Assembly (NCBI RefSeq): GCF_030403745.1
Contig: NZ_JAQMWP010000018.1
Span: 62,001 to 126,000, forward strand
Length of the DNA: 64,000 nt
Reading direction: 5' to 3'
DNA from: Streptomyces sp. S.PB5
Lineage (GTDB): Bacteria > Actinomycetota > Actinomycetes > Streptomycetales > Streptomycetaceae
A program made the position numbers and the translations under genes. The notes under the pieces are model-generated. The model was not told where the DNA came from. It did no database searches and saw only the letters and a list, made by a program, of their open reading frames with translations. Positions 53,118 to 62,003 of the stretch are shown one piece after another. Every line of letters starts with the position of its first letter. Positions within the stretch are counted from its first letter, which is position 1.

Positions 53118-54299
53118 GTGGCGCCTCTCACTCCGACCCGTTTCCGGCTGCCTCGTGGCGCTTGTGCTGACGCCGTGCTGGCTTTGGGGACGTTCGTGCT
53201 GCTGGCGATCGCCGAGGGGCAGCGGCCGCGCAGTGGCGAGGGCTCGATGCCCTCGCTGATCGTGTCCTGGCTGCTGATCGTCACGGTGTGCGGAGCGCTG
53301 CTGTTCCGGCGCCGATACCCGGCGACGGTGGGCTGGTTCACGGCGCTGGCCACCGGGGTCTACTACGTACTCAGTGCCGTCGACGGGCCGTTGGTCCTGG
53401 TCCCGATTGTGGCGCTGTACGCCATCGCGGCCCAGGGTCGGATGCGGTTGGCCGTCGCCATCGCGTCGGCGATGGTGATCGGTGTCGGCGTGGGCGCCAT
53501 CATGACCCACAGCGATGTCACGGGTACTGCGGTGTTCATGCTCACCGGCTGGCTGGTCGCCGTCGTGGCGCTCGGCAGTGTGCGGCACGGTCGCGTGGCG
53601 TACGCCGAGGAGGAGGCGCGGCTGCGGGCCACCGAGGAACGGCTGCGCATCGCCCGAGAGTTGCACGATGTGATCGGGCACAACATTTCGATGATCAACG
53701 TTCAGTCGGGTGCGGCCCTGCATCGGTTGAAGAAGGATCCTGCGCAGGCTGAGGCGGCGCTCAGCGCCATCAAGGCGGGGAGTCGGGAGACCTTGCAGGA
53801 GCTGCGGGCCACTCTCGACGTGCTTCGCCGAGTCGACGAGGACGCGCCCAGGGCACCCGCGCCGGGTCTGGCCCGGGCCGATGCACTGGTGGCCTCGGCG
53901 AAGCTCGCGGGGCTCGCGGTGCGGATCGAGCGGACTGGGGCTGAGCGTGCGTTGCCCGCCCAAGTCGACCTGGCCGCATACCGTATCGTGCAGGAATCGT
54001 TGACCAATGCGGTCCGGCACAGCGGCGCCGGACAGGTCACGATCCGGCTCGCCTACGGGGATCGGGAGCTGACTGTGGCCGTCGAGGACGACGGCCGGGG
54101 TCCGGCAGCCCGCCCGGGCCGGCCGGGAGGCGGCAGCGGCATTGCCGGCATGACGGAGCGGGCGCGGGCACTGGGGGGCGAACTGGCCGCGGGTCCACGG
54201 CCGGAAGGCGGATTCGCGGTGCGGGCCCGGCTGCCGTACGGGATCACAGGAGAGCGATGGAGCGGAGCAGCCGATGATCAGGGTCCTGCTGGCGGATGA
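53118..54299 (+). CDS. Two-component sensor histidine kinase (NarL/DesK type)
   Basis: A 393-residue HisKA_3 kinase. Four to five membrane helices span about residues 15-155. The phosphoacceptor His is in RIARELHDVIGHN (about residue 182), and a HATPase_c domain with DDGRG and GGSGIAGMTERA ends near 380. The GTG at 53118 is my preferred start; the upstream open frame has no kinase features. It overlaps its response regulator gene by 26 bp. The signal is unknown, probably a membrane or cell-envelope cue. Confidence 0.9.
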   Translation: MAPLTPTRFRLPRGACADAVLALGTFVLLAIAEGQRPRSGEGSMPSLIVSWLLIVTVCGALLFRRRYPATVGWFTALATGVYYVLSAVDGPLVLVPIVALYAIAAQGRMRLAVAIASAMVIGVGVGAIMTHSDVTGTAVFMLTGWLVAVVALGSVRHGRVAYAEEEARLRATEERLRIARELHDVIGHNISMINVQSGAALHRLKKDPAQAEAALSAIKAGSRETLQELRATLDVLRRVDEDAPRAPAPGLARADALVASAKLAGLAVRIERTGAERALPAQVDLAAYRIVQESLTNAVRHSGAGQVTIRLAYGDRELTVAVEDDGRGPAARPGRPGGGSGIAGMTERARALGGELAAGPRPEGGFAVRARLPYGITGERWSGAADDQGPAGG

Positions 54300-54942
54300 C
54301 CACTGGCTGGTGAGGGCCGGGTTCCGGTCTGTGCTGGAGGACGAGGACGACATTGAGGTGGTGGGGGAGGCAGCGGACGGGCGAGCCGCGGTCTCAGCCT
54401 GTCGCGAGCTGAAGCCGGACGTGGTCCTGATGGACATCCGGATGCCGGGGATGGACGGTCTGGAGGCCTCCCAGGTGATCACGGGCGATGAGCAGCTGGC
54501 GGCGGTGAAGGTGGTCATCCTGACGACCTTCGATCTGGACGACTACGTGTACGGGGCACTGCGCGCCGGGGTGACCGGCTTCCTGGTGAAGGACACCGAG
54601 CCGGAGGAACTGCTGCACGCGGTGCGGGTCGCCGCCCGGGGCGATGCCCTGATCAGCCCGTCGGTCACCCGGCGGCTCATCGCCGAGTTCGCGGTCCGGG
54701 CCAAGAGCCCTCAGCCGGACCCTCGGCTCGATGTGCTCACCGACCGGGAGCGCGAGGTCATGCAGCTGGTGGCCGCGGGGCTCACGAACGACGAGATCGC
54801 CCAGCGGCTCGTGCTGCAAGTGTCGACGGCGAAGACGCACGTCAGCCGCATCCTGACGAAGCTGGGCGCACGAGACAGGTCACAACTCGTGGTCCTGGCA
54901 TACGAGTCCGGAATGGTCAGTCCCGGCTGGCTGGAGGATTAG
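54274..54942 (+). CDS. Response regulator, NarL/FixJ family
   Basis: A 222-residue regulator: receiver domain with DD at 8-9, phosphoacceptor Asp in VVLMDIRMPGMDGLE (Asp55) and Lys in FLVKDTEP, then a LuxR-type HTH (LTDREREVMQLVAAGLTNDEI). Cognate partner of the kinase encoded immediately upstream with an overlap. Confidence 0.93.
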   Translation: MIRVLLADDHWLVRAGFRSVLEDEDDIEVVGEAADGRAAVSACRELKPDVVLMDIRMPGMDGLEASQVITGDEQLAAVKVVILTTFDLDDYVYGALRAGVTGFLVKDTEPEELLHAVRVAARGDALISPSVTRRLIAEFAVRAKSPQPDPRLDVLTDREREVMQLVAAGLTNDEIAQRLVLQVSTAKTHVSRILTKLGARDRSQLVVLAYESGMVSPGWLED

Positions 54943-55491
54943 GCGGGCCCGGCCTCTTCCGCCAGGTCACTCACGCTTCCATCCCAGGACGTCACTACGG
55001 CCCCACGCGGGGCGCACCCGCCCTCGTACAGGTGCACCTGTGCCGGACGGGCGCGGCCGTACACGCTGCGGCAGTCCGGGGGATTCGCTGACCCGGCATG
55101 CCCGCGACCACGCGTGGCGCCTGAACCTGTACCTGGCTGACCACCTCGCCGGCCCGGAGGCGGCACGCATGTTCTGTCCCTTGCACGCGGTGCTCGAGTG
55201 CAAGGACCGCCTGGCAGACAGGGGCGACAGTGCGTCCATCCGCATGGTCACGCGTGGGCACGGGTGCCGTCCACGATCAGCACGGTGTCCTGAGCGAACC
55301 GCCTAGGGGCCTGCAGCGCGAGCGCCGGCCCCAGGTGGTCGACGATGTGGTCGGACGCGGATTTCGAGACGTCGGACAAGAGCGCCGGCTCCCGCAGCGT
55401 CAGGTTCGTGCTGCCGTGGGCTCAGCCCAGCGAACGGGGCCATCCATGAGGACACCGACGCTCTGATCACACTAGGCACGGCAAGATCGTC
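54943..55491. other. Intergenic stretch with transposase debris
   Basis: About 550 bp. A minus-strand IS5-type fragment lies at about 55250-55415. A plus-strand frame at 55040-55306 (HAWRLNLYLADHLAGPEAAR and MFCPLHAVLECKDRL) looks protein-like, but I do not recognise it and its end overlaps the IS debris; it may be another gene fragment. Confidence 0.45.
55250..55415 (-). pseudogene. IS5-family transposase fragment
   Basis: The minus strand reads NLTLREPALLSDVSKSASDH, IVDHLGPALALQ and DTVLIVDGT, then shifts frame to VPTRDHA, matching the start of the catalytic region of a common Streptomyces IS5-type transposase. The remainder is absent. It belongs to a different IS5 subgroup from the tail at 2-103. 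Confidence 0.65.
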
Positions 55492-55845
55492 TCACCTGTC
55501 GTACCGGCAGTTGTCGAGCCAGTCTGCCCGTTCCTCACGATTGACGCCGCCATCGCCGTCCACCACGTAGGCCAACGCCTCCATGAAGGCAGCGCCCAAC
55601 GGCCAAAGCCAGTGCGGCCCCACGGCAATAGCGCGACCAGTGGCTGAGATGTATGTGAGGAACTGGCTCGACCACATGCCCAAGGGGCTGAAGTTCTCTC
55701 CGTAGTGCCGCTCCAGCGTGGCCGCTTCCTCGGCGGCGTCGATGCAGGCGTCGACGGGGTCCACGTGCAAGCGCGAACCGGGGACACGGGACGAGGAGCT
55801 CCTGATCGTCAGCTCACCGAACTCGGCCCAGATCTCTACCGCCAC
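55492..55845 (-). CDS. SUKH-3-like immunity protein, probably N-terminally truncated
   Basis: 117 residues from the GTG at 55845: AEFGELTIRSSSSRVPGSRL, DPVDACIDA, FSPLGMWSSQFLTYISATGRA match the SUKH-3 superfamily, whose members neutralise contact-dependent or polymorphic toxins. Family similarity continues upstream in frame (VTDWTRQLTGAGFELNDV) but meets a TAG with no normal start codon. So either a weak start is used or the N-terminus has been lost. No toxin gene is visible nearby. Confidence 0.65.
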   Translation of the reverse strand: MAVEIWAEFGELTIRSSSSRVPGSRLHVDPVDACIDAAEEAATLERHYGENFSPLGMWSSQFLTYISATGRAIAVGPHWLWPLGAAFMEALAYVVDGDGGVNREERADWLDNCRYDR

Positions 55846-56144
55846 GTCGTTGAGTTCGAACCCGGCTCCCGTCAGCTGCCGTGTCCAGTCCGTAACAGCG
55901 ATCTATGGGCCCTCCCATTCGACCTTGTCTGTTGCTCCAGTCTGCCGCCCGTCCCGACCAATGGACAGGGTTGTTGGCTACACAGGCCTCGGAGATCGTT
56001 TACGGGCCACTCCTTCGATCGGCGGTCCGCGCGTGGGCGCCGTCCTACCTCCGGGGTACCGCGTCGGATACATCTGCCGGGGTACGCCTGGTGTCGTCTC
56101 GGGACGGACGATTTCGGACCGGTCGCGCCTGCACGATCAAAGGC

Positions 56145-56360
56145 ATGAACGCACCTCACTCTTCCGGACGGGTCACGACCGCGATCGTCGGTGCTCTCGT
56201 CGGAGCTGCCGCCGGCATTCTGCTGGTCTCGGCCGCCGGGGCCCTGGCCTTGGAGGTCGACGGCCTGTTCGTCGGCCTGGCGATCGGCGTACCTGCCCTG
56301 TGCGGCGGTGTTGTGGGCGCGTTCCTCATGCCCGGCAACTCACGCTCGAATCCGAGGTAG
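56145..56360 (+). CDS. Small two-helix membrane protein preceding the MMPL exporter
   Basis: A 71-residue protein with two glycine/alanine-rich membrane helices (about 10-33 and 38-60). Its stop is only 5 bp before the MMPL start, so the two are co-expressed. I do not recognise the family; a small accessory subunit of the transporter is plausible. Confidence 0.6.
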   Translation: MNAPHSSGRVTTAIVGALVGAAAGILLVSAAGALALEVDGLFVGLAIGVPALCGGVVGAFLMPGNSRSNPR

Positions 56361-56365
56361 TCACC

Positions 56366-58591
56366 ATGTCTCCCAACCGCGGCGCACCCGCGCCCCTTGC
56401 CCCGCCTGCACCACCAGGCCGAGGAGGCCGGCGAACGAATGCGCGCGTCGGCCGGTTCGGTGCCCTGGCCGACTGGGCCCAGCGCCACCGCTGGGCCGCC
56501 CTGCTGCTCTGGGTGGCCGTCCTGGCCGTCGTCACGTTGGGCTCGACGGCCGCCGGCGCCGCGTACAAGAACAACTTCGCGCTGCCGGGCACCGACTCGC
56601 AGAAGGCCACCGACCTGTTCACCAAGCACGGTTCGGACCAGGCCGGGGACAGTGTCGAGATCGTCTTCAAGGACACCCGGGGCATTGACGAGCCCAAGGC
56701 CGCCGTGGAGAAGATGCTGGCCGAGGTCAAGCAATTGCCGGGCGTCGCCGAGGTGCGCAGTCCCTACGCCGACGCCTCTGCGGTGTCCAAGGACGGCACG
56801 ATCGCCTACGCCACCGTCACGCTCGACGGCAAGGCCGAGTCCGTGCCGAAGGCGGAGGTCGCCGAGATCATCGAAACCGCCCAGGGCATCGAGTCAGGCA
56901 GTCTCCAGGTCGAGCTCGGTGGCGAAGCCGTGCGCGGCGCCGAGGACAAGGAAGCCCCGGTCGCGGAAATGGCCGGAATCGTGGCCGCTGTGATCATCCT
57001 CGGGCTGCTCTTCGGCTCCCTGGTGGCGGCGGCCGTCCCGCTGGTCACCGCTCTCTTCGCGGTCGGCTCGGCCCTCGGTCTGATCGTCCTTGCCTCGCAC
57101 GTCTTCACCATCGCCGATTTCACGCCGCCCATCACGATGCTCGTCGGGCTCGGCGTCGGCGTCGACTACGCCCTGCTGATCTTCTACCGTTACCGGCAGG
57201 AACTCACCGACGGCGCCGAGCCGGCCGAAGCCACCCGTAAGGCCCTGGACGCCGCAGGACGTACGGTCTTCTTCGCCGGCTGCACGGTGATCATCGCCCT
57301 GCTGGGGCTGGTCGCTCTCGGTCTCGGCTCCCTGCAGGGGGTGGCCCTTTCCCTGGCGCTGACCGTGCTGACGACCATGGCCGCCTCGTTGATCCTGCTG
57401 CCCGCACTGCTGGCGGTCTTCGGCAGGCGCATCCAGCGCCATGTGCTCAAGCACGCGGCCAGGACCGAGGCCAAGGGCAAGGCCGAAGGACGCCGTTGGA
57501 GGGCCCTGGCCTCGGCGGTACAGCGGCGGCCGCTGCCCGCTCTGGTGGCCGCCACCATCGCCCTGCTGGCGCTGTCCGCACCGGCTCTGGGCATGCGGCT
57601 CGGCTTCGCCGACGCGGGCAACGATCCGAGGACCACGACGTCCCGGCAGGCGTACGACCTGCTCACCGAGGGCTTCGGCCCGGGTTTCAACGGTCCGCTG
57701 ATCGTCCTCACGCAAGGAGACGCGGCGGCCGGCAAGGCCGTGTCGTCCGCACTGGCCAAGACCGAGGGGGTGGCGGCGGCCAGCCCCGCGGTGCCCTCCG
57801 AGGACGGCGCTCTGTCCACCGTGTTCGTCTACCCGACGACGTCACCGCAGGACAAGGGCACCGCCGACCTGGTGCACCACCTGCGCGAGGACCTGGCCCC
57901 GAAACTCGAGCAGGACACCGGTGCCGAGGTCCTGGTGGGCGGCGCCGTCGCAGGCTCCCAGGACTTCTCGGAGACCGTCTCCAAGCGGATGCCGATCTTC
58001 ATCGCCGTGGTGGTCGGGCTGTCGTCGCTGCTCCTGATGATGGTCTTCCGGTCGATCCTGATCCCCCTCAAGGCAGCGCTGCTGAACCTGATCTCGATCG
58101 CCGCCGCGCTCGGCGCCATGACCCTGGTGTTCCAGCACGGTTTGTTCGGGGTGCAGCCGGGCCCGATCGAAGCCTTCCTCCCCGTGCTGATCTTCGCGAT
58201 CGTGTTCGGGCTCTCCATGGACTACGAGGTGTTCCTCGTCGGGCGAATGCACGAGGAGTGGGAACGTACGAAGGACCATTCCCTCGCGGTACGGGAAGGA
58301 CTGGCCTCCACCGGCAAGGTGATCACGGCGGCAGGCGCCATCATGATCGTGGTGTTCGGCGCCTTCATGCTGAGCGCCGACCGAATGCTCCAACAGTTCG
58401 GCCTGGGGCTTGCGGTGGCGATTCTGATGGACGCGCTGGTCATCCGCTGTCTGATGGTTCCGGCCCTCATGCAGCTGATGGGCAGGTGGGCCTGGTGGCT
58501 GCCCGCCCCGCTCGCCCGGTGGCTGCCCAAGGTGACGCTCGAAGCCCCTGCGGACAGCCCGTCGGCGGCCAAGGTGACCGCCGTTCCTTGA
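56366..58591 (+). CDS. MMPL family (RND-type) transporter
   Basis: A 741-residue MMPL exporter with two halves, each one membrane helix plus a large extracellular loop plus five helices. VGLGVGVDYALLIFYRYRQEL and VFGLSMDYEVFLVGRMHEEW are the paired helix 4 motifs with proton-relay Asp residues. The N-terminus is Pro-rich. Such transporters export lipids or hydrophobic compounds. A preceding small membrane protein is co-expressed, and a perfect palindrome follows 97 bp after the stop. Confidence 0.92.
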   Translation: MSPNRGAPAPLAPPAPPGRGGRRTNARVGRFGALADWAQRHRWAALLLWVAVLAVVTLGSTAAGAAYKNNFALPGTDSQKATDLFTKHGSDQAGDSVEIVFKDTRGIDEPKAAVEKMLAEVKQLPGVAEVRSPYADASAVSKDGTIAYATVTLDGKAESVPKAEVAEIIETAQGIESGSLQVELGGEAVRGAEDKEAPVAEMAGIVAAVIILGLLFGSLVAAAVPLVTALFAVGSALGLIVLASHVFTIADFTPPITMLVGLGVGVDYALLIFYRYRQELTDGAEPAEATRKALDAAGRTVFFAGCTVIIALLGLVALGLGSLQGVALSLALTVLTTMAASLILLPALLAVFGRRIQRHVLKHAARTEAKGKAEGRRWRALASAVQRRPLPALVAATIALLALSAPALGMRLGFADAGNDPRTTTSRQAYDLLTEGFGPGFNGPLIVLTQGDAAAGKAVSSALAKTEGVAAASPAVPSEDGALSTVFVYPTTSPQDKGTADLVHHLREDLAPKLEQDTGAEVLVGGAVAGSQDFSETVSKRMPIFIAVVVGLSSLLLMMVFRSILIPLKAALLNLISIAAALGAMTLVFQHGLFGVQPGPIEAFLPVLIFAIVFGLSMDYEVFLVGRMHEEWERTKDHSLAVREGLASTGKVITAAGAIMIVVFGAFMLSADRMLQQFGLGLAVAILMDALVIRCLMVPALMQLMGRWAWWLPAPLARWLPKVTLEAPADSPSAAKVTAVP

Positions 58592-58688
58592 TCGGCGGAT
58601 TGCCCTGATCGCCGCTGCACGTCGAGCAGGCGGCGCGAGCCGCCCGGCACCCTCGGGGAAGCTCGCCCGACGGTCGTGCTCCTGGTGA

Positions 58689-58726
58689 CGGTGGCCCACT
58701 GGTACCTCGGTACCAGTGGGCCACCG
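58689..58726. terminator. 38-bp perfect palindrome downstream of the MMPL gene
   Basis: 18-bp arms with a 2-bp centre (TC at 58707-58708), all pairs matching. Its position, 97 bp after the MMPL stop and 109 bp before the ABC ATPase, suits a terminator. It could also be an operator for the ABC operon because its half-site contains GGTACC twice. Confidence 0.65.
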
Positions 58727-58834
58727 AAGAGTGGTCTGTGGTCCCAGCGATTCGGCTTTTCCCGCCCGTAGCTTCGAATGCAGAGGTCACGGCCCTTCCG
58801 TGGCCGTGATCGGAGCGGAGAAAGGGTGATCTCG

Positions 58835-59773
58835 ATGATCGAAGCGCGCGAGCTGACCAAGCGCTACGGCGACAAGACGGCCGTGGACCGTCTGAGCTTT
58901 TCTGTCAAACCTGGTGAAGTGACCGGATTCCTCGGCCCCAACGGCGCGGGCAAGTCGACGACCATGCGCATGATCGCCGGTCTCGATGCCCCTACCGGGG
59001 GCGCAGTCACCGTCAATGGTCGCACCTACGCGGAGCACCCGGCGCCGCTGCACGAGATCGGCACTCTGCTCGAGGCCAAGTCCGTCCACCCGGGGCGCAG
59101 CGCGCGTAACCACCTGATGGCGTTGGCGCACACGCACGGCATCCCGCGCCGCCGGGTGGACGAAGTGATCGAGCTGGCAGGGCTGACCAGTGTGGCCGGC
59201 AAGCGGGTGGGTGCCTTCTCGCTCGGCATGGGGCAGCGGCTCGGTATCGCCGCAGCACTTCTTGGCGATCCGGAGATCGTCATGCTGGACGAGCCGGTCA
59301 ACGGCCTGGATCCGGAGGGTGTGCTGTGGGTGCGCAACCTCCTGCGCGGGATGGCCGACGAGGGCCGGGCGGTGATGCTCTCCTCGCACCTGATGAGCGA
59401 GATGGCGCTGATCGCCGACCACTTGGTCATCGTCGGCCGCGGACGGCTGCTCGCGGACACCACGCTGGACGATTTCACGCGGACGGCCGCCGGCGGCGGC
59501 GTGAAGGTCGTCACCGACCAGGCGGAGCGGCTGCGCTCGTTCATCGCCGGCCCGGATGTGGTGATCACCTCCGACTCCGCCGAGGAGTTGGTGGTCTCCG
59601 GGCGCACTGCCCGGGAGATCGGAGTGATCGCCGCCTCGCACGGGGTGTCGCTGTATGAGCTGACCCCGCAGGCCGCTTCCCTGGAGACGGCCTTCATGGA
59701 CCTCACCCGTGATGCTGTGGAGTACCACAGCGGACCCGTCGCCGGCGCGGGCACCGACCGGAAGGCGGCATGA
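58835..59773 (+). CDS. ABC transporter ATP-binding protein
   Basis: A 312-residue ATPase of the DrrA/BcrA type. Walker A GPNGAGKST is at about 34-42, the signature FSLGMGQR in the usual place, and Walker B IVMLDEPVNGLDPEG. The C-terminal extension of about 100 residues is typical of this group. An in-frame GTG at 58826 is an alternative start. It overlaps its permease gene (ATGATGA). It probably energises export of a drug or peptide. A dead copy lies at 41112. Confidence 0.92.
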   Translation: MIEARELTKRYGDKTAVDRLSFSVKPGEVTGFLGPNGAGKSTTMRMIAGLDAPTGGAVTVNGRTYAEHPAPLHEIGTLLEAKSVHPGRSARNHLMALAHTHGIPRRRVDEVIELAGLTSVAGKRVGAFSLGMGQRLGIAAALLGDPEIVMLDEPVNGLDPEGVLWVRNLLRGMADEGRAVMLSSHLMSEMALIADHLVIVGRGRLLADTTLDDFTRTAAGGGVKVVTDQAERLRSFIAGPDVVITSDSAEELVVSGRTAREIGVIAASHGVSLYELTPQAASLETAFMDLTRDAVEYHSGPVAGAGTDRKAA

Positions 59774-60606
59774 TGACCACCTCGTCTCTTTCCGAGGTAG
59801 CTGCCGCGTCGACGCCGGTGGGCAAGGTGACGCCTCGCGGGGTCGTGCGTTCGGAGTGGCTCAAGTTCTGGTCGCTGCGCTCCAGTTGGATCGCTCTGGC
59901 TGCCTCCCTGGTCGTGCTGCTCGCCTTCGGGGTGATCGCTTCCGCCACCTACAGTCCCCCCACGGCAGGGAACTCTGATCAGGGTATGGGCGACGGTTCC
60001 CGCGACGCGGTCAGCCTGGCCCTGATGGGCTCGCCGTTGGTGTCGCTGATCGTGGGCTCGCTGGGAGTGCTGCTGTTCGCGGGCGAGTACAGCACGGGCA
60101 TGATCCGCTCCACGCTCACCGCGGTCCCCAGGCGGCTGCCGGTGCTGTTGTCCAAGGGTGTTGTGGTGGCGCTGCTGGTGCTGGTCCTTACCGCGATCGG
60201 CGCGCTGGTGGCGTTCGCGCTGGGCGCGGTCGGTCTGGACGGCGAGAAGATCTCCCTGTCGCTGGGGGATGAGGGTGTGCTGCGCAGCCTGCTCGGTTTC
60301 GGGGTGTACATGGCTCTGGTGGCGGTGTTCGGTGTGGCTCTGGGCGCGTTGCTGCGCTCTCCTGCCGGAGGTATCACCTCCCTGCTCGGCATCCTGATGA
60401 TCCTGCCCAATCTGACCTCGCTGCTGCCCGACTCGATGGGCGACGCGCTCGAGCCGTACTTCCCCGGCACGGCTGGAGAGGCCATGTTCTCCCTGCACCG
60501 GTCGGCCGATTCGCTCTCGCCCGGTGCCGGGTTCGTGGTCTTCGCCGGCTGGGTGGCGCTCGCACTCTCCGCGGCGGCCTTCCGGCTGCAGCGGACCGAC
60601 GCCTGA
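59770..60606 (+). CDS. ABC transporter permease (ABC-2 type)
   Basis: A 278-residue permease with six predicted membrane helices. SEWLKFWSLRSSW just before helix 1 is the coupling region typical of ABC-2 exporters. It pairs with the ATPase at 58835 and is followed by a two-component system, an arrangement seen in antimicrobial-peptide or antibiotic resistance modules. Confidence 0.9.
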   Translation: MMTTSSLSEVAAASTPVGKVTPRGVVRSEWLKFWSLRSSWIALAASLVVLLAFGVIASATYSPPTAGNSDQGMGDGSRDAVSLALMGSPLVSLIVGSLGVLLFAGEYSTGMIRSTLTAVPRRLPVLLSKGVVVALLVLVLTAIGALVAFALGAVGLDGEKISLSLGDEGVLRSLLGFGVYMALVAVFGVALGALLRSPAGGITSLLGILMILPNLTSLLPDSMGDALEPYFPGTAGEAMFSLHRSADSLSPGAGFVVFAGWVALALSAAAFRLQRTDA

Positions 60607-60632
60607 GCTGGGAAGTGGAGACCAGCGGGCTC

Positions 60633-62003
60633 ATGAATCGGCACCGCCACGCGGCCCTTGCCGCGAATCGGGTCCGGGGGGCGGCAACCTCGATGCCCCC
60701 CGGATTCGAGGCCGGCGGGGGACACCCCCTGCTGGACTGGCTGCTGCGCCGCCGGCGCAGCCTCAAGCAGGTGGGCCGGCGGTATCCCTGGCTGCTCGAC
60801 ACCGCGGTGGTGCTGATCGTGGCGGTGATCGGGCTGACCGACCTGTTCTCCGACGGCGGCAGCGACGGCCCCTTCGGGGTGACCGAAGGCCGCGACGACC
60901 TGCCGGCCGCCGTCTCCTACGTGGTGTCCGCCGCGCTGATCGTGCCGCTGTGGTGGCGCCGCCGCGCCCCGGCCCCCGTGTATTTCGTGATCGCCCTGGT
61001 CACGCTTGTCCAGGGGGCGCTGGGCCTGCAGTTGGCGGCCGGCATCGCCGCGTTCATCGCCCTGTACACCATGGCCCGCTACGGTTCCCTGCGGCTGGTG
61101 GGCTGGGTCGCCGCCGTGGCCATCGCGCAGGAGACGGTTCCGGTTCTCGTACTGCTGCCGGCTGAGCGCTGGCTGCAGAGCCTGTTCTTCGAGCTGGGGA
61201 CGATGACCGCGGCTGCCGCCGTCGGGCTGACGCTGCGTACCCGACAGCTGTATCTGACCGCGCTGGAAGACCGTGCCCGACGGCTGGAGATCGAACGCGA
61301 CCAGCGTGAACAGCTCACCGTCGCCGCCGAACGTTCCCGCGTCGCCCGCGAGATGCACGACATCGTCGGCCACAATCTCTCCGTCATGATCAGTGTCGCC
61401 GACGGCGCCGCCACCCTCGCCGCCAACAGCGGTGAGCAGTCCGAACAGGCCCTGCGCATCCTCGGCGACACCGGCCGCCAGGCCATGAGTGAACTGCGGC
61501 GTGTCCTGGGCGTCCTGCGCGAGACGCAGCACGGCGACCGGCCGCTCAGCCCGCAGCCCGGCATCCGCGATCTGGACGCCCTGCTGGCCCGGGTCCGCAC
61601 CGCGGGGCTGGGCGTCACCTACCGGAGCGTGGGCAACCTCGACACACTCGGCGGCAGCGTGCAGCTGACCGTCTACCGCATCGTCCAGGAAGCCCTGACC
61701 AACACCCTCAAGCATGCCGGTGCAGGCTCCACCGCCGAGGTCGCCGTGACCGCGGACGCCGGACAGGTCCGCATCCGGATCACCGACACCGGCGCCCCGC
61801 TGGAGGTGCCCGGGCCGTGGCCACGGCCGCAGGCCGACGATGCCGGGCACGGCGTGGTCGGCATCCGCCAGCGGGCCGCCCTGTACGGCGGCATCGCCAC
61901 CGTCGGCCCGCGCGACGACCGGCCCGGCTGGATGGTCGATGTCGTACTTCACGCATCCGACGGGCCTGCCCCGCCGACACCAGGAGAAGAACCGCTGCCA
62001 TGA
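60633..62003 (+). CDS. Two-component sensor histidine kinase (NarL/DesK type)
   Basis: A 456-residue HisKA_3 kinase. Five membrane helices span about residues 55-195. The phosphoacceptor His is in SRVAREMHDIVGHNLSV (about residue 247), then HATPase_c with TDTGAPLE and GHGVVGIRQRA. An in-frame GTG at 60615 is a possible earlier start, but neither site has an ideal RBS. It lies 26 bp after the ABC permease and overlaps its response regulator (ATGA), so it probably senses the exported compound or envelope stress. Confidence 0.9.
   Translation: MNRHRHAALAANRVRGAATSMPPGFEAGGGHPLLDWLLRRRRSLKQVGRRYPWLLDTAVVLIVAVIGLTDLFSDGGSDGPFGVTEGRDDLPAAVSYVVSAALIVPLWWRRRAPAPVYFVIALVTLVQGALGLQLAAGIAAFIALYTMARYGSLRLVGWVAAVAIAQETVPVLVLLPAERWLQSLFFELGTMTAAAAVGLTLRTRQLYLTALEDRARRLEIERDQREQLTVAAERSRVAREMHDIVGHNLSVMISVADGAATLAANSGEQSEQALRILGDTGRQAMSELRRVLGVLRETQHGDRPLSPQPGIRDLDALLARVRTAGLGVTYRSVGNLDTLGGSVQLTVYRIVQEALTNTLKHAGAGSTAEVAVTADAGQVRIRITDTGAPLEVPGPWPRPQADDAGHGVVGIRQRAALYGGIATVGPRDDRPGWMVDVVLHASDGPAPPTPGEEPLP

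Noticed and set aside
2..55415. The two IS5 fragments (2-103 and 55250-55415) as halves of one element split by an inversion of the window
   Set aside because: They are in opposite orientation as an inversion would require, but the tail DDIHEAFLTLGCALICWRR and the segment ALLSDVSK/IVDGT come from different IS5 subgroups, so they are not halves of one transposase.
12373..60606. A secondary-metabolite gene cluster in the window
   Set aside because: There are no PKS, NRPS, terpene or RiPP core enzymes. The exporters and regulators are explained by catabolism or general defence.
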